Assembly (NCBI GenBank): GCA_964454005.1
Contig: CAYVQE010000012.1
Span: 1 to 64,000, forward strand
Direction of reading: 5' to 3'
DNA from: CAYVQE01 sp964454005
GTDB lineage: Bacteria; Myxococcota; B64-G9
Length of the DNA stretch: 64,000 bases
This document shows positions 50,709 through 58,945 of this stretch, piece after piece. Under the pieces are notes generated by a model. It ran no database searches. It was not told where the DNA came from and worked only from the letters and a program-made list of their open reading frames with translations. The position numbers and the translations under genes are program-made. Position 1 is the stretch's first letter, and the number at the start of each line of letters is the position of its first letter.

Positions 50709-51656
50709 TTACTCGCGCACCTGGCTGGTGGTGCGGTTGCGCCCGCCGCGCTTGGATTTGTAGAGATACGCGTCGGCTTCTCGCAACATCTCCTGGGGAT
50801 CGCGGAAGTTCGCGCGGTGGAGGGTGGAGATGCCGAGCGACACCGTCACCGGGATGCGGGTGCCTTCCCAGATGAACTTGTAGGTCTCGACCGCCCGGCG
50901 GATGCGTTCGGCCGCCACGTAGGCCCGCTGGGCGTTCTGGTTGCGTAGGATGACGGCGAACTCCTCACCGCCGTAACGGGCGAAGGTGTCCTCTTCGCGC
51001 AGGCTGTCGCTGATGACCTCGGCCAGCTTGCGCAGCACCATGTCGCCGGCCGGGTGGCCGTAGGTGTCGTTGACCTGCTTGAAATGGTCGATGTCGAACA
51101 GGATCAGGCTCATGGCCTCGTTGTGGCGCAGGGCGTAGGCGAAATCCTCGCGCAGCTTGTACTTTAAGTGGCGCTTGTTGAACGCCCCGGTCAGCCCGTC
51201 GCGGATGGCCTGCTCGTACTGGTTCTGGTGGAACGACTCCTCCAGGCTGTCCTGGTAGGAGAATTTGAGGATGGTGGTCGAGCCGATCTGAACCTTGTCC
51301 CCGTCGCGCAGCGGTTGCCGGCTGATGCGCGCACCGTTGTAATAGGTGCCGTTGGTGCTCTCCATGTCCACGATGAACACGCTGCCGTTGGCATCGCGCT
51401 CGATGCGGGCGTGGCGGCGGGAGATGCCTTCGTCCTGCAGGCAGATCTGGCAGTCCTGGGCGCGGCCGATGAACATCGGTTGCTGGTCTTCGACCTTGTA
51501 CAGCTTGCCGGCCGACGAGCCGGAGATGACCATGAACGAGGCGGACCGGTTCTCGAGCGAGCCGGTCATATCCTTGATGCCCTGGATGATGGTGCGGTCG
51601 GAGTCGTCCTCTTCCGGCTCATCATCCAGGGTGTAGATTTCCTTGTCGTCGATCAA
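50709..51656 (-). CDS. FHA-GGDEF diguanylate cyclase
   Basis: This 315-residue protein uses the TTG at 51656 as start (weak GAGAG upstream). An acidic leader with Asp/Glu and Thr (SDRTIIQGIKD) precedes an FHA domain (about 40-135: MFIGRAQDCQI, SRRHARIE, STNGTYYNG). A GGDEF domain (about 150-310) has LFDIDHFKQVNDTYGHPAGD, the active site G229-G-E-E-F233 and an inhibitory site R220-x-x-D223 exactly five residues upstream. It should make cyclic di-GMP and be feedback-inhibited. The FHA domain binds phosphothreonine, so a Ser/Thr kinase such as the one at 27481-30093 could be its input. The acidic Thr motif resembles sites phosphorylated for FHA docking. Confidence 0.93.
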   Translation of the reverse strand: MIDDKEIYTLDDEPEEDDSDRTIIQGIKDMTGSLENRSASFMVISGSSAGKLYKVEDQQPMFIGRAQDCQICLQDEGISRRHARIERDANGSVFIVDMESTNGTYYNGARISRQPLRDGDKVQIGSTTILKFSYQDSLEESFHQNQYEQAIRDGLTGAFNKRHLKYKLREDFAYALRHNEAMSLILFDIDHFKQVNDTYGHPAGDMVLRKLAEVISDSLREEDTFARYGGEEFAVILRNQNAQRAYVAAERIRRAVETYKFIWEGTRIPVTVSLGISTLHRANFRDPQEMLREADAYLYKSKRGGRNRTTSQVRE

Positions 51657-51702
51657 ATCATTGCTCTCTGGGCCGATTCACGCGGCGAAACACCACGACG
51701 AA

Positions 51703-51719
51703 TTTCGCTTTTTGCGAAA
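51703..51719. repeat. Hairpin at the predicted start of the diguanylate cyclase mRNA
   Basis: TTTCGC, TTTTT, GCGAAA form a 6-bp stem. The transcription start predicted from the -10 at 51720-51725 falls inside it, so it would form only in part in the mRNA, or act as DNA structure. Confidence 0.35.
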
Positions 51720-51747
51720 ATCATAACAGATATCCGGCTGGTTGCAA
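51720..51747 (-). promoter_or_regulatory. Promoter of the diguanylate cyclase gene
   Basis: On the minus strand TTGCAA (51742-51747), 16 bases, TATGAT (51720-51725). The perfect palindrome CTGGTTGCAACCAG (51738-51751) covers the -35. Confidence 0.55.
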
Positions 51748-51751
51748 CCAG
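51738..51751. promoter_or_regulatory. 14-bp palindrome over the diguanylate cyclase -35
   Basis: CTGGTTGCAACCAG is a perfect 14-bp palindrome centred on the -35 hexamer. It lies in the 201-base gap between divergent genes, so it could control both. The regulator is not known. Confidence 0.45.
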
Positions 51752-51857
51752 AAAATGGCTTGCGGCCGGTGCTGGCCAGGGGATATCGTACAGCCGGTCG
51801 GGTGCCGGCGACCCATGGCTCTGCGCCGCTGCCGCGTTGGGAGAGTGAGCGAGACGG

Positions 51858-52535
51858 TTGCGACAATTGGCGACCATCGGACGGGTGCTGGTCAGCCCGC
51901 TGCGCGGCTTTCGCGATCTGCTCGAACGGCCCCGGGCCACCCTGGCGGTGCTGGTGCTGATCGGTTCGGCCTGGGCGGCCCATGCCGCCACCCACGCCCG
52001 GATCGACCCCGCGGCCCAAGAGCGAATCATCGCCACCCGGATGGAGGCCGGCCAGGCGGGCTCCGAGCTCAGCGACGATGAGGTGCGCGAGGCTGCCGAG
52101 CGGGCCCTGGCCCTGCGGCGGCTGGGGGGATACGGCCTGTGGCTGGTGGGGCTGCCGCTGGCGCTGGTCGTGCTCGGCCTGTTGTCGTGGCTGGCCTACA
52201 CCGCCTGGGGCGAAGGGCTGGGCTATCGTCGCTGCTACCGGCTGATGGCCCACACCTGTTTGCCCTTCGCCGTGCGCCAGTTGCTGGCGGTTCCGGTCAT
52301 CCTCGACTACCCGGCCGTGGATCCGGCCGCCGCCGGTGACCTGTTCGTCACCGACCTGGGCGGCCTGCTCGGCCAGGCTGCCTTTCCGGGGGCCTTCCTG
52401 CTCGACCCCTTCTGGATGTGGTCGGGGGTGCTGGTGGCCCTGGCCGGCCGCGCCATGGGCCGCTCCTGGCTGCGCTGTGCGCTGGTGGGCACCGGGTTTT
52501 GGGTTTTGCTGGCCGCCGTCGGCCAGGTGCTGTGA
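51858..52535 (+). CDS. Yip1-like integral membrane protein
   Basis: This 225-residue protein has five hydrophobic segments and a Yip1/DUF1282-like layout: an N-terminal SPLRGFRDLLERPRATLAVLVLIG, a loop of about 50 polar residues, then GLWLVGLPLALVVLGLLSWLAY, YRLMAHTCLPFAVRQLL, a central region and FWVLLAAVGQVL at the end. The start is probably the TTG at 51858, with a GGGAGAG about 13 bases upstream; this is uncertain. It precedes the TolC/HlyD/permease operon by 51 bases, and in other bacteria Yip1-type genes are common next to such ABC exporters. The function is unknown. Confidence 0.7.
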   Translation: MRQLATIGRVLVSPLRGFRDLLERPRATLAVLVLIGSAWAAHAATHARIDPAAQERIIATRMEAGQAGSELSDDEVREAAERALALRRLGGYGLWLVGLPLALVVLGLLSWLAYTAWGEGLGYRRCYRLMAHTCLPFAVRQLLAVPVILDYPAVDPAAAGDLFVTDLGGLLGQAAFPGAFLLDPFWMWSGVLVALAGRAMGRSWLRCALVGTGFWVLLAAVGQVL

Positions 52536-52586
52536 CGGTCGGCCGGCGGCGGAGGGGCGTCGGGAGCCGGAAAGGAGGAACTCGAC

Positions 52587-53906
52587 ATGGGCTGGACCCC
52601 GCTGGCATTGCTGATGAGCGTGCTGGCCCAAGCGGCGCCGTGGAGCCTGGACGATTGCCTGCGCCACTGCCTGGCCAACCATCCCGATCTGCGGGTGGCG
52701 CAGAGCGGGGTCGCCGGCGCGCGCGCCCGGCAGCGCATCGCCCGTTCGACCTACCTGCCCCAGCTGTTCGTCGAGAGTTCTGATTCGCAGATCTTCATCG
52801 GCCGCCAGGAAGCGGTCTACGTCGACGGCTCCGAGGTCCCCTATGAGCGCGACGCCTACGCCGACGATCTGCACGGCTTCGGCATCCATCTGCGCCAGCC
52901 GGTGTTCGACGGGTTGGCCTACTGGCATCGGCCCCGGCAGGCTGCGGCCGAGTTCGATCGGGCCGAGCTGGACGTCGAGCTGACCCGCGAGCAGCTGGTG
53001 CTGGCGGTCATCGAGGCCTACTACCGGCTGCTGGGCCAGCGCCGGGTGGAGCGGGTGCTGGTCGAGGCGCTGGCGGTCAGCCGGGCCCAGCTGGAGCTGG
53101 CCCGCGAGCGCCACCGGCTGGGCGCGGCGTCCAAGGTCGACGTCTCGCGGGCGCGGCTGGCCGTCGGCGAGGATCGTATCGCGCTGGAGCGCCAGCGCAT
53201 GACCGCCGCCCAGGCGCGGGCGGCGCTCAACCAGGCCATGGGCCGCGAGCCGGGCGCCGCGCTGGAGCTGCGCGAGGCGGACGGCGCCGGCGGGGTGCCG
53301 GCGGGAGACCTGGAGCCGCGGCTGGCCGAGGGCAACCGGCGGTTGCGGCGCAATCGGCTCGACGAGGCCATCGCCGAGCGCGAGATCGAGATCGCCGCAG
53401 CCGGGCTGTGGCCCACCGTCACCGCCAGCGCCGCCTATACCCGCCAGGACCCGGATTTCTACAAGGTCTACTCGCGGTTCGACCAGCTCTACCGGATGAC
53501 CTTGTCGCTGGGTATCTCGTTTCCGATCTTCGAGGGATTCGCCACCCAGGGCCGGATCGAGGCGGCCGAGGCTCAGCTGGAGCGGGTGCGCGCCGAGCGT
53601 ACCAAGCTGCGCCGGCAGTTCGAGACGGCCTTGTTCCAGGCCCGCACCGAGGTCCGGCAGCTGGCCGCGGTGCTCGAGATCGAGCGCGACAACATCAAGG
53701 CCGCCGAGCACGCCCTGGAGCTGGCCCGCGAGCAGTACCGGCTGGGCCAAGGCACGGCGCTCGAGGTGCGCGACGCCCAGCTGGCCGTGCGCCGCACCCG
53801 GGTCGAGCACATCCAGACGCGCTACGACCTGCGCATCGCGCTGGCGGCCTACCACCGGGCGCGGGGCGATCTACTGCGAACCTTCTTGCCCGAGGAACGA
53901 CCATGA
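52587..53906 (+). CDS. TolC-family outer-membrane efflux protein
   Basis: This 439-residue protein is behind AAAGGAGG. A signal peptide (MGWTPLALLMSVLAQAA) leads to WSLDDCLRHCLANHPDLRVAQ, the usual start of an outer-membrane-efflux (OEP) repeat. Two such coiled-coil repeats follow (REQLVLAVIEAYYRLLGQRRVERVL and RRQFETALFQARTEVRQLAAVLEIERDNI), with GISFPIFEGFATQGRIEAAEAQLERV between them. It should form the outer-membrane channel for the pump encoded downstream. Its stop overlaps the start of the adaptor gene by 4 bases. Confidence 0.93.
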   Translation: MGWTPLALLMSVLAQAAPWSLDDCLRHCLANHPDLRVAQSGVAGARARQRIARSTYLPQLFVESSDSQIFIGRQEAVYVDGSEVPYERDAYADDLHGFGIHLRQPVFDGLAYWHRPRQAAAEFDRAELDVELTREQLVLAVIEAYYRLLGQRRVERVLVEALAVSRAQLELARERHRLGAASKVDVSRARLAVGEDRIALERQRMTAAQARAALNQAMGREPGAALELREADGAGGVPAGDLEPRLAEGNRRLRRNRLDEAIAEREIEIAAAGLWPTVTASAAYTRQDPDFYKVYSRFDQLYRMTLSLGISFPIFEGFATQGRIEAAEAQLERVRAERTKLRRQFETALFQARTEVRQLAAVLEIERDNIKAAEHALELAREQYRLGQGTALEVRDAQLAVRRTRVEHIQTRYDLRIALAAYHRARGDLLRTFLPEERP

Positions 53907-55228
53907 GATGGTGGAAGATCGCATTCGGCCTGTTGCTGCTCGGCGCCATCGCCGCGGTGGTGGTGCTCAACCTCGGGCCGAAGGAGGAGATCGAACTCCG
54001 CGTCCAGACCGAGAAGGCCCGCATCGAGCCGATCACCCAGGTGGTCACCGCCTCGGGCAAGATCCGGCCAGAGACCGAGGTCAAGGTCACCGCAGACGTG
54101 GGCGGCTACATCCGCAAGCTGACGGTCGAGCAGGGCGATCGGGTCGAGGTCGGCCAACTGCTGGTCGAGATCGATACCGAGATCTACCGCGCCCGGGTCC
54201 AGGAGAGCCTGGCCGCCGAGAAGACGGCCCGGGCCAACCTGGCGCTGGCCGAGGCCGGTCTGACCCGGGTGGCCAGCGAGGAGAAGCGGGTGCGCGGGCT
54301 GTTCGCCAAGGAGCTGACCTCGCGTTCGGCGCTGGAGAAGGCCGAGGCCGATCGGGCCATCGCCGAGGCCGAGGTGGCCGCGGCCCGCGGCCGCTTGATG
54401 CAGGCGCAGGCGACGCTGGACAAGGCGCGCAAGGATCTGGCCAAGTGCACCATCACGGCGCCGATCGCCGGCACGGTCACGGTCTTGAACAAGGAGCAGG
54501 GCGAGCGGGCCTCGGGCGGCGACTTCCGCGAGGACATCATCATGCACGTGTCCGATCTGTCCTCGATGGAGGTCGAGGTGGAGGTGGGCGAGCGCGACGT
54601 GGTGTTGATCGAGGAGGGCGACCAGGTCGACATCGAGGTCGATGCCTTCACCGGCGAGAAGCTCGGCGGCCGGGTCAAGGAGGTCGCCAACGCCGGCATC
54701 ACCCGCAACCAGTGGACCGAATCCGAGGTGACCAACTTCCGGGTGGTCATCCAGGTGCTCACCGGCACCAGCCGGCTGCGGCCCCAGATGTCGGCCACGG
54801 TCGAGATCCAGACCGCCCACCACGACCAGGCCTTGACCGTGCCCATCCAGAGCGTGACCCTGCGCCGGCCCCGGGAGATCGCCGGCGGCGCCGGCGGCCC
54901 GGGAGCGGCCGGCGCGGGCCGCGAGGGCCGCGGGCCCCGCGGTGCGGACGCCCGCATCGGCGAGTCGCCGGTGCGCGGCGGGCGCGACCAGGGCCAGCCG
55001 ATCGAGGTCGTGTTCGTGCTCGATGGCGGCCGGGTGCAGGCGGTGCCGGTGACCACCGGCCTGTCCTCGGATACCCGCATCGAGGTGACCGAAGGCTTGG
55101 CGGCCGGCGCGGAGGTGGTCTCCGGGCCCTACCGGGCGCTGTCCAAGGAACTCGAGGACGGCGCCGCGGTGCGCGTCGCACCGCCGCCGGGCCGCGATCG
55201 TCGCCGGTCCGGCCGCCGCGGTCGGTGA
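53903..55228 (+). CDS. Periplasmic adaptor (HlyD/MacA-type membrane fusion protein)
   Basis: This 441-residue protein has one N-terminal membrane anchor (WWKIAFGLLLLGAIAAVVVL). The lipoyl-like half-motifs (GKIRPETEVKVTADVGGYIRKLTVEQGDRVEVGQLLVEIDTEIYRARV and DLAKCTITAPIAGTVTVLNKEQGERA) flank a coiled coil. A beta-barrel follows (VEVEVGERDVVLIEEGDQVDIEVDAF). A Gly/Arg-rich low-complexity insertion (about residues 330-365) interrupts the C-terminal domain, which is unusual. It links the inner-membrane permeases to the TolC protein. Confidence 0.92.
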   Translation: MRWWKIAFGLLLLGAIAAVVVLNLGPKEEIELRVQTEKARIEPITQVVTASGKIRPETEVKVTADVGGYIRKLTVEQGDRVEVGQLLVEIDTEIYRARVQESLAAEKTARANLALAEAGLTRVASEEKRVRGLFAKELTSRSALEKAEADRAIAEAEVAAARGRLMQAQATLDKARKDLAKCTITAPIAGTVTVLNKEQGERASGGDFREDIIMHVSDLSSMEVEVEVGERDVVLIEEGDQVDIEVDAFTGEKLGGRVKEVANAGITRNQWTESEVTNFRVVIQVLTGTSRLRPQMSATVEIQTAHHDQALTVPIQSVTLRRPREIAGGAGGPGAAGAGREGRGPRGADARIGESPVRGGRDQGQPIEVVFVLDGGRVQAVPVTTGLSSDTRIEVTEGLAAGAEVVSGPYRALSKELEDGAAVRVAPPPGRDRRRSGRRGR

Positions 55229-55234
55229 GGGGCG

Positions 55235-56515
55235 ATGGCCTGGGAAGCCCGATGGGCGCAGCCGCGGCGCGGTTGGCTGCGGCGGCTGGGGCGAACCGGT
55301 ACCGGCATGATCAGCGGTATCGGGGTAGCCCTGGGCGCCCTGCGCGACAACAAGCTGCGCGCCGGGCTGACCGCCCTGGGGATCGTCATCGGAGTGGCCA
55401 CCGTGGTGAGCATCTTGAGCGTGATCCACGGCTTGAACGAGTCGGTCGAATCCCAGATGCAGCTGATGGGCACGCGCAGCCTCTACGTCGACCGCTTCCC
55501 CTGGTTCACCCGCGGCAAGTGGTACAAGTACAAGAACCGGCCCCCGATCACCGACTGGCAGCTGCGCCGGTTGCGGCAGCTGGTGCCCTTCGCCGACGGA
55601 ATCGCACCGATCGAGGATTCCCGTTCGCACGTCGAGCGCGACGGCGATCGGCTCGAGGACGTCGAGATCCGCGGTACCAACGCCGAGTACCTGCGCATTA
55701 CCGGCTACGAGATCGAACGCGGGCGCTTTTTCAGCCCGGCCGACGTGGAGTTCGAGCGGCCCTATGCCGTGCTGGGGGCGGAGGTGGCCGAGAACCTCTT
55801 TTCCCAGGGCGCGGCCCTGGAAGAACACGTCAGCCTGCACGGCATGCGCTACCGCGTGATCGGGGTGCTCAAGTCCCAGGGCAGCTTTCTTGGACGCAGC
55901 CGGGATGCCCACGTCACCATCCCCATCGGCCGTTTCCGCCGGCAGTTCGGCTCGCGGCACTCGATGGACATCGGTGTTCGGGTGGCCGCCGGGATGGAGT
56001 TGGAGGCGGCCAGCGAGGAGCTGCGCGGCATCATGCGCCGGGTGCGCGGTCTGCGGCCGCGCGAGGAAGTCGATTTCGCCATCAACCGCCAGGAGATGCT
56101 GGGCAAGTTCTACCGCGAGACCACCGGTACGCTGTACCTGGTCATCGTCATCGTGGCCGCGGTGTCGCTGCTGATCGGCGGCATCTCGATCATGAACATC
56201 ATGATGGTCTCGGTCTCCGAGCGCACCCGCGAGATCGGCATCCGCAAGGCCCTGGGTGCGCGCAAGCGCAACGTGCTGTTCCAGTTCCTGATCGAGAGCC
56301 TGGTGCTGTCCGGTCTGGGTGGGCTGCTGGGGCTCGGCGGCGGCCTGCTGGTGGCCCACGTGGTCGATGCCGTCTCGCCCCTGCCGGCTGAACCGTCGCT
56401 GTTCGCGGTGGTGCTGGGGCTCGGTTTCGCCGCCTCGGTGGGCCTGTTCTTCGGCCTGTACCCGGCCTGGCGGGCGTCGCGGCTGGATCCGATCGAGGCG
56501 TTGAGGTTCGAGTGA
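55235..56515 (+). CDS. MacB-type ABC permease 1
   Basis: This 426-residue protein has one N-terminal membrane segment (LRAGLTALGIVIGVATVVSIL), then a large periplasmic MacB_PCD domain with GTNAEYLRITGYEIERGRFFSPADV and FRVIGVL-like (here YRVIGVLKSQGSFLG). The FtsX domain with three helices ends in FGLYPAWRASRLDPIEALRFE. The protein contains no ATP-binding domain, and none of the adjacent genes encodes one. It is joined to the next permease by one base. Confidence 0.92.
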   Translation: MAWEARWAQPRRGWLRRLGRTGTGMISGIGVALGALRDNKLRAGLTALGIVIGVATVVSILSVIHGLNESVESQMQLMGTRSLYVDRFPWFTRGKWYKYKNRPPITDWQLRRLRQLVPFADGIAPIEDSRSHVERDGDRLEDVEIRGTNAEYLRITGYEIERGRFFSPADVEFERPYAVLGAEVAENLFSQGAALEEHVSLHGMRYRVIGVLKSQGSFLGRSRDAHVTIPIGRFRRQFGSRHSMDIGVRVAAGMELEAASEELRGIMRRVRGLRPREEVDFAINRQEMLGKFYRETTGTLYLVIVIVAAVSLLIGGISIMNIMMVSVSERTREIGIRKALGARKRNVLFQFLIESLVLSGLGGLLGLGGGLLVAHVVDAVSPLPAEPSLFAVVLGLGFAASVGLFFGLYPAWRASRLDPIEALRFE

Positions 56516-57744
56516 TGCGTCTGGTCGACCTGTTTCTGGCCGCCACCTGCGCTCTAAGCGCCAACAAGCTGCGCTCCGGGCTCACCATCCTGGGCATCGT
56601 CATCGGGGTGGGCGCGGTGGTGTTCATGATGGCCATGACCACCGGCCTGGAGAGCTACTTCTCGGATCAGTTCTCGGCGCTGGGGGCCAACACCTTCCAG
56701 GTCCAGAAGTGGCCGCACATGCGCATGGGCCGCCGGCACAGCTCGGCCTGGCGCGACCGGGCGGACCTGACCGTGGCCGACGCCGACGCCATCCGCGAGC
56801 ACAATCCATACGCCCGTTTCGTCGGCGCCGAGCTGTGGCACTGGGGACTGGTGATGCGCTCGCGCTACGAGGTGACCCCGCCGCGGGTGGCGGTGGCCGG
56901 CTCGACTTCCGAGTTCGCCCCCAACAACGGCTACGATCTGGCGGCCGGTCGCACCCTGAACGCCTTCGACGTGCTGCACGCGCGCGACGTGGTGGTGCTG
57001 GGCGCCGATCTGGCCGCCGACCTGTTTCCGCACGCCGCACCGGTGGGCCAGCCGGTGGTGTTCGGCAACCGCCGCTTCCGGGTGATCGGGGTCTTCGCCA
57101 CCAAGGGCAGCTTCTTCGGCATGGGCTCGCGCGACAACTTCGGGCTGATCCCGATCACGACCTTCATCGGCCTGTACGGCAGCCGACGTTCGGTCAACAT
57201 CACCGTCCAGGCCCTGGGACCGGCGGTGTTCGAGCTGGCCCGCGACCGGACCATCCAGATCCTGCGCCGCGAGCGCGGGGTGCGGCCGGACGAGGAGAAC
57301 GACTTCGAGGTGTTCTCCAACGAGTCGACCATGGACAAGGTCACCTCGGTCACCGGCTCGATCTCCACCGCCGCGGTGGCCATCGCCCTGATCTCGCTGC
57401 TGGTCGGCGGCATCGGCATCATGAACATCATGCTGGTGTCGGTCACCGAGCGCACCCGCGAGATCGGGGTGCGCCGGGCGCTCGGCGCCCGGCGGCGCCA
57501 CATCCTGTGGCAGTTCACCGCCGAGGCGGTCTTTCTGGCCGCCCTCGGCGGGCTGCTGGGGCTGGGGCTCGGCTTCGGCGGTGCCTGGCTGGTCAAGCAG
57601 CTGGCCGGCCTGCCGGCCGCCGCCCCGGCCTGGGCGGTGGCGGTGGCTCTGCTGATCGCGGGCGTCACCGGCCTGGTCTTCGGCATCTACCCCGCCTGGC
57701 AGGCCTCGCAACAAGACCCCATCGAAGCGCTGCGCTTCGAGTGA
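56515..57744 (+). CDS. MacB-type ABC permease 2
   Basis: This 409-residue protein starts at the ATG at 56515, sharing its A with the previous TGA; an in-frame GTG one codon earlier is also possible. It has the same architecture as permease 1: N-terminal helix (LRSGLTILGIVIGVGAVVFMMAM), MacB_PCD domain (YDLAAGRTLNAFDVLHARDVVVLG, FRVIGVFATKGSFFGMGS), and FtsX helices ending in FGIYPAWQASQQDPIEALRFE. The two permeases are paralogues and probably form a heterodimer. The ATPase must be supplied from elsewhere. Confidence 0.92.
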   Translation: MRLVDLFLAATCALSANKLRSGLTILGIVIGVGAVVFMMAMTTGLESYFSDQFSALGANTFQVQKWPHMRMGRRHSSAWRDRADLTVADADAIREHNPYARFVGAELWHWGLVMRSRYEVTPPRVAVAGSTSEFAPNNGYDLAAGRTLNAFDVLHARDVVVLGADLAADLFPHAAPVGQPVVFGNRRFRVIGVFATKGSFFGMGSRDNFGLIPITTFIGLYGSRRSVNITVQALGPAVFELARDRTIQILRRERGVRPDEENDFEVFSNESTMDKVTSVTGSISTAAVAIALISLLVGGIGIMNIMLVSVTERTREIGVRRALGARRRHILWQFTAEAVFLAALGGLLGLGLGFGGAWLVKQLAGLPAAAPAWAVAVALLIAGVTGLVFGIYPAWQASQQDPIEALRFE

Positions 57745-57816
57745 GACCTCCGAACGCGGCTGGCAGTGTTGATCCTGCGCACCCAGCGCGGTTTGGAGGG
57801 GGCGCATTAGCGGTGC

Positions 57817-57845
57817 TTTACACGGGCGGCCGGCTTCGATACGAT
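57817..57845 (+). promoter_or_regulatory. Promoter of the cytochrome operon
   Basis: TTTACA (57817-57822), 17 bases, TACGAT (57840-57845). Start near 57852; the leader holds AGGAGGAGG before the ATG at 57883. Confidence 0.65.
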
Positions 57846-57882
57846 GCGGCCGATTCTCTGGCGACCAGGAGGAGGCCTACCC

Positions 57883-58932
57883 ATGCGCGCGATGTGGCTG
57901 GCAGCGGCCCTGCTGGCGCTCGGCGGACCGGTTGGAGCCGACGAGGCGTCGAAGGGCGAGCGGAAGCAGGCGGCCGGGGGTGACGCGAAGGCTGCGGACG
58001 AGGGTCCGCCCAAACCCGCGGTGCGCAACGTCCAGGCCAGGAGCAGCATCTTCCAGTTCAACGTCCGCTTCGAGCCGGGCGTACCCGAGCCGGGCGAGGT
58101 GGTCGAGGCCCGCATCGAGATGGCCGAGGTGCCGCCGGTGCCGGATCCGGTCTACGGCGAGACGATCCCGGTCAAGGGCGCCGTTATCGTGGCCGAGGTG
58201 ACCGACGCCGACGGGGCCGGCTACGGCCTGGCCTACCGGGTCCACCCGTTGACCGACGCCGGCATGTACGGCTTCCACTTCACCCCGGCGCGTTCCGACA
58301 TCTACCGGGTGGTGTTGCGCGGTGAGCAGAAGTCGCAGAGCTACGCCGCCACCATTCGGGTACCGGTCGGCATCTGGCCGCTGCCGGGCGGCGAGGATGA
58401 CCAGCCGGCCGACAAAGGCGGTCCCGGTCTGGCCGCCCTTCCGGGCGGCCGCGGCCCGGCGGTGCCCGCCGGCCACAGCGGTGGGCCGGCCATCCCGGGC
58501 AGCGGCCCGGCCCAACCGGGCGGTGGCCCGGCCCAGCCGGGCGGCGGCCCGGCGGACGACGAAGCCAAGGGCGGGGAGTCGCCCTTGCACGAGGCCATGG
58601 AGACCATGGGCGCGCATTGGGTGGCGCTGCAGGTGGCGCTGCTGGCCGGGCGGCGGCCCGATCTAAAAAAGGCTGAGCTGGCCGCCGCCGCCCTGCGGCG
58701 GGCCTGCCTGGAGGCGGTCGATGTGGCCCCGGGCGATGCCGATCACGCCAGGCTGATGAAGGCGACGGCCGCGGCGGTGGGCGCCGTCGCCAAGGCGGCG
58801 GCCGGCAAAAAGGCCAAACCGGCGCTGCGGGCCTACCGCAAGGTGGGGGCGCGTCACTGCAATCGCTGCCACTTCGCCCGGCGCTGGGGCGTCTTGTCCA
58901 GCCCGGACGAGTTCCCGGCCATGCTGCCCTGA
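57883..58932 (+). CDS. Periplasmic protein with YtkA-like domain fused to cytochrome c'-like domain
   Basis: This 349-residue protein has a signal peptide (MRAMWLAAALLALGGPVGA). Residues about 45-165 are a beta-sandwich similar to YtkA/FixH domains (FQFNVRFEPGVPEPGEVVEARIEM, GMYGFHFTPARSDIYRVVLRG). A Pro/Gly linker with a 21-bp repeat joins it to a helical C-terminal domain that ends with a haem c site, GARHCNRCHFARRW, preceded by the helix AYRKV. A C-terminal CxxCH on the last helix of a four-helix bundle is the cytochrome c' layout; these bind gases or carry electrons. The combination with a YtkA-like domain is unusual. It is followed 13 bases later by a cytochrome c gene. Confidence 0.75.
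   Translation: MRAMWLAAALLALGGPVGADEASKGERKQAAGGDAKAADEGPPKPAVRNVQARSSIFQFNVRFEPGVPEPGEVVEARIEMAEVPPVPDPVYGETIPVKGAVIVAEVTDADGAGYGLAYRVHPLTDAGMYGFHFTPARSDIYRVVLRGEQKSQSYAATIRVPVGIWPLPGGEDDQPADKGGPGLAALPGGRGPAVPAGHSGGPAIPGSGPAQPGGGPAQPGGGPADDEAKGGESPLHEAMETMGAHWVALQVALLAGRRPDLKKAELAAAALRRACLEAVDVAPGDADHARLMKATAAAVGAVAKAAAGKKAKPALRAYRKVGARHCNRCHFARRWGVLSSPDEFPAMLP
58504..58545. repeat. 21-bp repeat encoding GPAQPGG
   Basis: Two near-identical 21-bp units (58504-58524 and 58525-58545), followed by a partial third, code for a GPAQPGG linker between the two domains of the cytochrome c'-like protein. Confidence 0.85.
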
Positions 58933-58945
58933 GGTGGGAGGAGCC

